DNA from: JAQAZP01 sp032127265
GTDB taxonomy: Bacteria > Acidobacteriota > JAQAZP01
Length of the DNA stretch: 9,537 nt
Direction: 5' to 3'
Assembly: GCA_032127265.1 (NCBI GenBank)
Contig: JAQAZP010000289.1
Span: 1 to 9,537 of the forward strand
This document shows positions 6,013 to 9,537 of this stretch, piece by piece; positions within the stretch are counted from its first letter, which is position 1, and each line of letters starts with the position of its first letter. The position numbers and the translations under genes are program-made. Below the pieces are notes generated by a model, which ran no database searches, was not told the origin of the DNA, and was given only the letters and a program-made list of their open reading frames with translations.

Positions 6013-6642
6013 CTACTCCAGCACCAGCAGCACCACACGCCGGTTGGCCCGCCGGCCCTCGCGGGTGTTGTTCTCAGCCACCGGATCGCTCTCGCCGTAG
6101 GAGATCACCGACATGCGGTGCAGGGGCAGGCCCTGCAGCGAGAGGTGACGCCGCACGGCCTCGGCCCGCTTCAGACCCAGCTCGTAGTTGTATTCCTCGG
6201 CGCCGGTGGAATCTGTGTGGCCCTGGATCTCGATAAAGACGTTACGGTCCTCGATGATCAGCCGGTTGACCAGGGCCTTGATCGCCTCCTGGCCCTCAGG
6301 GGTCAGCTCGGCGGTGTCGAAGTCGAACTTCACCGCATCGTTGTTCAGCACCACCTCGTAGAGCAGCTTGCCCATGGCGACCTGCTCCACCTCATTGATC
6401 CTGACCAGCGCGGCCTTGGTCTCGTCGGAGACCTCGATGATCCGGCCGTCGTGATCACGGATCACCTGCTCGCTGGTGGCGATACGGGTCTGGTTCTCCT
6501 CGATGGAACTCTCCAGGTCCTGCATGCTCCGCTCCACGTCGGCGAAGCTCTTGGCCACCTGCTTCTTGGTGGCGCAACCGCCGACCCCGAGGACCAGCAG
6601 CAGCACCAGCACCAGTGCGCCGGCAGTCAGCATTCTGTTCAT
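6013..6642 (-). CDS. OmpA-family outer-membrane lipoprotein (Pal-like)
   Basis: The protein has 209 residues. A lipoprotein signal peptide ends in VGGC with the lipidated Cys at 23; Ala at +2 suggests outer-membrane sorting. Residues 30-95 are charged heptad-like sequence (ADVERSMQDLESSIEEN...), probably a coiled coil as in Lpp-like stalks. Residues 100-209 are an OmpA C-terminal domain: KFDFDTAELTPEG, then QGHTDSTGAEEYNYELGLKR (140-159) and NTREGRRANRRV (192-203). These carry the Asp and Arg residues that bind meso-diaminopimelate in peptidoglycan. Its likely role is a non-covalent tether between outer membrane and cell wall. GGGAGGG lies eight bases before ATG 6642. It is the second gene of an operon, 46 nt after the VWFA gene. 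It is shorter than true OmpA because it lacks a beta-barrel. Confidence 0.9.
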   Translation of the reverse strand: MNRMLTAGALVLVLLLVLGVGGCATKKQVAKSFADVERSMQDLESSIEENQTRIATSEQVIRDHDGRIIEVSDETKAALVRINEVEQVAMGKLLYEVVLNNDAVKFDFDTAELTPEGQEAIKALVNRLIIEDRNVFIEIQGHTDSTGAEEYNYELGLKRAEAVRRHLSLQGLPLHRMSVISYGESDPVAENNTREGRRANRRVVLLVLE

Positions 6643-6688
6643 GGATCAAACCCTCCCAAGGTAATTCAGTGTTGATCACCGTGTTGAT

Positions 6689-7681
6689 TCAGCTGCCCGC
6701 GTAAGAGCCGCGGCCCACCCTGACGATATGCTTGCTGCTCGATGTGAGCAACCTGATGTCCAGACGTTCCACCGGGCCGGGTTCTCCAGTCGAACGGAAC
6801 CCCAGCAAGTACTGGTGACGCAGTTCGGAGAGAATACCCTTCAGTCCCCGGGACAGTTCAGCCGGACTGCTCACCTCCAGGTAATCCCCCCCCGACGTGC
6901 CGGCGATGCTCTTGAGCACCGGAATTCGGACGTATTCTTCCGATCCCCTGCCGCCGGGATAGAATTGCCGGGTGAAGCAGACAGTGTAGATCGGAATTCG
7001 CCGCCCGGCCAGAATATTGAGCATATTTTCCAGGGGCTGCCGGGAACAGTTGTCTATGCCGTCGGTGAGCAGGACGATGGCCGGACGGTGTTCCGGCGTG
7101 CCGAGCAGATCGGGCACCTCCTCGATGGCCCGGTAGAGGGCGGTCTTGCCGTATGGCTTCAGCGCCTCCATCACTCCCAGCAGCCGCTCCCGCTCGTCTG
7201 TGAAGGGAACCGACGGATCCACTCTGGTCCCGGCAAAAGTGAAGAGCGCCGCCTGGTCCGGGTCGTGCAGATTGTCCACAAGCTGGCTGACGGCCAGCCG
7301 GCTGTTGCCCAGCTTCTGCATCAGCCCCATGCTGCCGCTCACGTCGAGCATCACCGCAATGCTCAGCGGGGCATCGGGGCTGGCGGAGAAGTTGCTGATC
7401 TCGCGCCGTCCTTCACCTTCCCAGAGGAAGAAGTCCCCCTTTTCCAGGTCCCGCACCACCCGGCCCTTCTGGTCCACCACCGAAACAAACAGGTTGACCA
7501 GGTTGACCTCGATGTTCAAGACAAAGCCCTGGTCGGCAGGTTCGTCAGCGGCCGGCGCCTGGCCGGCCGGTTCGCCGCCGCTATCCTGGCCGCACAACGG
7601 GCCGGCAAACAGCAGTGCCAGACCACAAAAGAGCAGGGCAGGAAACATCATCTTCACTGACTGAGACTCCCGGGATTTCAT
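6689..7681 (-). CDS. Secreted VWFA-domain protein (VWFA-related Acidobacterial type)
   Basis: The protein has 330 residues from ATG 7681. A signal peptide (core MMFPALLFCGLALLFAG) is followed by an acidic, Ala/Pro-rich linker. Residues 57-102 (IEVNLVNLFVSVVDQKGRVV...FFLWEGEGRREISNFS) match the strand region that precedes the VWA domain in the TIGR03436-type family. The VWA domain follows with a complete MIDAS: D113-V-S-G-S117, Thr180 (GKTALYRAI) and Asp207 (LLTDGID). It should therefore bind Mg2+ or a similar ion and a protein or surface ligand. Alternative starts are TTG 7687 and GTG 7657; the GTG has GGGAG nine bases upstream, so the mature protein is certain but the exact start is not. No lipobox is present, so it is probably periplasmic or secreted. 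It is the first gene of the operon with the OmpA-family lipoprotein, which suggests envelope work at the cell wall. Confidence 0.85.
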   Translation of the reverse strand: MKSRESQSVKMMFPALLFCGLALLFAGPLCGQDSGGEPAGQAPAADEPADQGFVLNIEVNLVNLFVSVVDQKGRVVRDLEKGDFFLWEGEGRREISNFSASPDAPLSIAVMLDVSGSMGLMQKLGNSRLAVSQLVDNLHDPDQAALFTFAGTRVDPSVPFTDERERLLGVMEALKPYGKTALYRAIEEVPDLLGTPEHRPAIVLLTDGIDNCSRQPLENMLNILAGRRIPIYTVCFTRQFYPGGRGSEEYVRIPVLKSIAGTSGGDYLEVSSPAELSRGLKGILSELRHQYLLGFRSTGEPGPVERLDIRLLTSSSKHIVRVGRGSYAGS

Positions 7682-7746
7682 GGACAATTAGTATCCCACT
7701 AGCTTACAACATTGCGGGACGGATATGAATGGGTTATCTCCCCGGC

Positions 7747-7775
7747 TTGATCAGAGCCCGGCGATTCATTATCCT
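7747..7775 (+). promoter_or_regulatory. Candidate promoter for the DUF1846 gene
   Basis: TTGATC (7747-7752) and TATCCT (7770-7775) are 17 bp apart, each matching the consensus at 4 of 6 positions. The inverted repeat TTATCC/GGATAA (7769-7774 and 7785-7790) overlaps the -10. This would leave a leader of about 160 nt before ATG 7944. The match is modest. Confidence 0.3.
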
Positions 7776-7892
7776 GTAATGACCGGATAAGCCAGGCCCG
7801 GCGGATCCGGTTACCACAATCCGTATCAGTTTTGTCATAGCTTTCATGTGCACGGTGATCCCGTGGTTCACCTGTTTCCCGGGCAGTGGGGT

Positions 7893-7934
7893 CCTGCTGT
7901 ATCTGCAGGGTTTTGTTGTCCGCCTCTCGGACAA
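7893..7934 (+). promoter_or_regulatory. Two leader hairpins directly before the DUF1846 start
   Basis: The first hairpin is CCTGC (7893-7897) with GCAGG (7905-7909), followed by GTTTTGTT, and resembles a weak terminator or attenuator. The second is TTGTCCG (7916-7922) with CGGACAA (7928-7934), a perfect 7-bp stem with a 5-nt loop. Its right arm includes the two A of the ribosome binding site AAGGGG (7933-7938), so folding could limit access to it. No known riboswitch consensus is recognised. Confidence 0.4.
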
Positions 7935-7943
7935 GGGGTAACG

Positions 7944-9461
7944 ATGAAGTTGGAAATCGCCTTCGACAACGAGAAGTATCTGAAAGAGCAGACCGCGGAG
8001 ATCATGGAGCGGGTGGAGCGTTTTGACAACAAGCTCTATCTCGAATTCGGGGGCAAACTGCTCTGGGATTATCACGCGGCAAGGGTGCTGCCCGGCTATG
8101 ACCCCAACGTGAAGATGCGCCTGCTGCAGCAGTTGAAGGACAAGGCCGACCTGCTGCTCTGCATTTACGCCGGCGCCATCGAGCGGAAGAAGATCCGCGC
8201 CGACTTCGGCATCACGTACGATGCCGATGCGCTGAAGCTGATCGACGACCTGCGGGGCTGGGGGATCAGCGTGCTGGGCGTGGTGATCACCCGCTTCGAG
8301 AACCAGCCGGCGGCGCTGGTCTTCAAGAACAAGCTGGAGCGGCGGGGGGTCAAGGTCTACACCCACCGCTTCACCAAGGGCTACCCCACAGACGTGGAGA
8401 CCATCGTCAGCGACGAGGGGTACGGAGCAAACGAGCGAATCCAGACCGAAAAACCGCTGGTGGTGGTCACCGGCCCCGGGCCGGGCAGCGGCAAGCTGGC
8501 CACCTGCCTGACCCAGCTCTACCACGACTACAGGGCCGGCCAGACCTCGGGCTACGCCAAGTTCGAGACCTTCCCCATCTGGAACCTGCCGCTGAAGCAC
8601 CCGGTGAACGTGGCCTACGAATCGGCCACCGCCGACATGGCCGACTTCAACCTCATCGATCCGCACCACCTCGAGGCGTACGACGAAAAATCGATCAACT
8701 ACAACCGCGATGTGGAAGTCTTCCCGGTGCTCAAGCGCATCATCGAGAAGATCACCGGTGAGAAGTCGTTTTACCAGTCGCCCACCGACATGGGGGTCAA
8801 CCGGGCCGGCTTTGCCATCATCAATGATGAGGCGGCCCAGGAGGCGGCCAAGCAGGAACTGATCCGGCGATACTTCCGCTACCGCTGCGAGTATGCCATG
8901 GGCTTTGAAAGCCAGGAGACCGTGCAGCGGGCCGAACTGCTGTTCAATCGCTTTGACCTCAAGCCGGAGTCCCGTGCCGTGGTGCTGCCGGCGCGGACCG
9001 CGGCCGCAGAGGCCGAGGAAGCGGACAAGGGAAACAAGGGGGTCTACTGCGGGGCGGCCATGGCCCTGGCTGACGGCACGATCATCACCGGCAACAACTC
9101 GCCGCTGCTCCACGCCGCCTCCAGCCTGGTGCTCCACGCCATCAAGCACCTGGCCGATATCCCCCAGAAGATCAAGCTGCTGCCGCCGAACATCCTCGAA
9201 GCGGTGCGCAACCTCAAAACCGACGTGCTCAAGGAGAAGTCGTTGAGCCTCGACGTGGTGGAGGCACTGATCGCCCTGAGCATCAGCGCCACCACCAACC
9301 CGGCGGCCCAGCTGGCGATGGAGAAGCTGAGCGAACTGAAGGGCTGCGAGGTGCACATCACCCACATCCCCACCCCGGGGGACGAAGCAGGCCTGCGGCG
9401 CCTGGGGGTCAACCTGACCAGCGACCCCAGCTTCGCCACCAAGGACCTCTTCATCTCCTGA
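7944..9461 (+). CDS. DUF1846 / UPF0371 family protein
   Basis: The protein has 505 residues, the usual size for this conserved family of about 500 aa. ATG 7944 is preferred over the in-frame GTG at 7848 because AAGGGG lies five bases upstream and the family starts near 'AFDNEKYLKEQTAEIMERVE'. Recognisable family stretches are KLYLEFGGKLLWDYHAARVL near the N-terminus, ADLLLCIYAGAIERKKIRAD and a glycine-rich P-loop-like segment TGPGPGSGKLATCL (Gly177 to Lys184 form GPGPGSGK). Others are GVNRAGFAI and, in the C-terminal part, CGAAMALADGTIITGNNSPL. The P-loop resemblance suggests nucleotide binding, but the residue after Lys is Leu instead of Ser/Thr and the biochemical role of the family is not known to me. 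No signal peptide or membrane segment is seen, so it should be cytosolic. It is divergent from the VWFA operon and appears to be transcribed alone. Confidence 0.85.
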   Translation: MKLEIAFDNEKYLKEQTAEIMERVERFDNKLYLEFGGKLLWDYHAARVLPGYDPNVKMRLLQQLKDKADLLLCIYAGAIERKKIRADFGITYDADALKLIDDLRGWGISVLGVVITRFENQPAALVFKNKLERRGVKVYTHRFTKGYPTDVETIVSDEGYGANERIQTEKPLVVVTGPGPGSGKLATCLTQLYHDYRAGQTSGYAKFETFPIWNLPLKHPVNVAYESATADMADFNLIDPHHLEAYDEKSINYNRDVEVFPVLKRIIEKITGEKSFYQSPTDMGVNRAGFAIINDEAAQEAAKQELIRRYFRYRCEYAMGFESQETVQRAELLFNRFDLKPESRAVVLPARTAAAEAEEADKGNKGVYCGAAMALADGTIITGNNSPLLHAASSLVLHAIKHLADIPQKIKLLPPNILEAVRNLKTDVLKEKSLSLDVVEALIALSISATTNPAAQLAMEKLSELKGCEVHITHIPTPGDEAGLRRLGVNLTSDPSFATKDLFIS

Positions 9462-9483
9462 GGGGATACCAGGGCCGTCGGGC

Positions 9484-9537
9484 ATGGGCGAGAAAGATCC
9501 CCCCGCAGCGGCGAACCACGGCCGGCCGCCGCGCGTC
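9484..9537 (+). CDS. Possible start of a further gene, cut by the window edge
   Basis: ATG 9484 opens a frame of 18 codons (MGEKDPPAAANHGRPPRV) that is still open at the window end, 22 nt after the DUF1846 stop and on the same strand. There is no convincing ribosome binding site (AGGGCCG at 9471-9477 is the nearest purine-rich stretch), and in DNA this rich in GC a short open frame is weak evidence. No product can be named. Confidence 0.25.
   Translation, partial: MGEKDPPAAANHGRPPRV

Noticed and set aside
7734..9485. 583-codon minus-strand open frame opposite the DUF1846 gene
   Set aside because: Long antisense frames are common opposite GC-rich genes. The translation is Val/Gly/Asp/His-rich without domains, and the plus strand encodes a recognised conserved family.
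9462..9502. GGGGAT/ATCCCC inverted repeat after the DUF1846 stop as a terminator
   Set aside because: The loop would be 29 nt and there is no T run, so it is not a credible intrinsic terminator.

Overview
The window is a chromosomal segment from a GC-rich, Gram-negative-type bacterium. The evidence is a diderm envelope gene pair (an outer-membrane lipoprotein with an OmpA peptidoglycan-binding domain and a secreted VWFA protein), several Sec signal peptides, and strong G/C bias at third codon positions. The VWFA gene resembles the 'VWFA-related Acidobacterial domain' family, and the secreted FG-GAP and beta-helix proteins are of kinds common in Acidobacteriota, Planctomycetota, Myxococcota and related uncultured phyla. 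I cannot fix the phylum from sequence alone. No RNA genes, IS elements, integrases or CRISPR arrays were seen.

Layout, left to right. (1) 1-177, minus: the start of a gene that leaves the window, with a signal peptide and the first strand of a probable periplasmic ligand-binding protein. It lies in DNA of about 45% GC, clearly lower than the rest. (2) 269-1126, minus: an arylamine N-acetyltransferase-like protein with the Cys-His-Asp triad. (3) A divergent gap with a very good sigma-70-type promoter (1261-1289). (4) 1364-3901, plus: a secreted BNR/sialidase-like protein with a C-terminal FG-GAP-type module. (5) A strong intrinsic terminator (3788-3825). (6) 3929-6010, plus: a secreted right-handed beta-helix protein ending in a second copy of the same module. 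(7) 6013-6642 and 6689-7681, minus: a two-gene operon, transcribed VWFA protein first and OmpA-family lipoprotein second, convergent with (6) and with only 2 nt between stop codons. (8) 7944-9461, plus: a DUF1846/UPF0371 protein preceded by a hairpin-rich leader. (9) 9484-9537, plus: a possible gene start cut by the window edge.

The most interesting part is the pair of neighbouring secreted proteins (4) and (6). Their N-terminal domains are unrelated, but both end in a roughly 333-residue module that aligns without gaps at about 73% amino-acid identity (counted by hand). The module reads as five full units of 54-59 residues plus a sixth unit split between its two ends, which suggests a closed six-bladed propeller. 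In gene (4) the module's natural stop codon is out of frame by exactly one base at a run of six G, so the open frame runs about 45 codons too far, straight through the terminator. This is either a sequencing or assembly indel or a real stop-loss mutation.

How the genes may work together is inference. Genes (4) to (7) all encode exported proteins and could build or decorate the cell surface. The acetyltransferase-like and DUF1846 genes look like unrelated neighbours.
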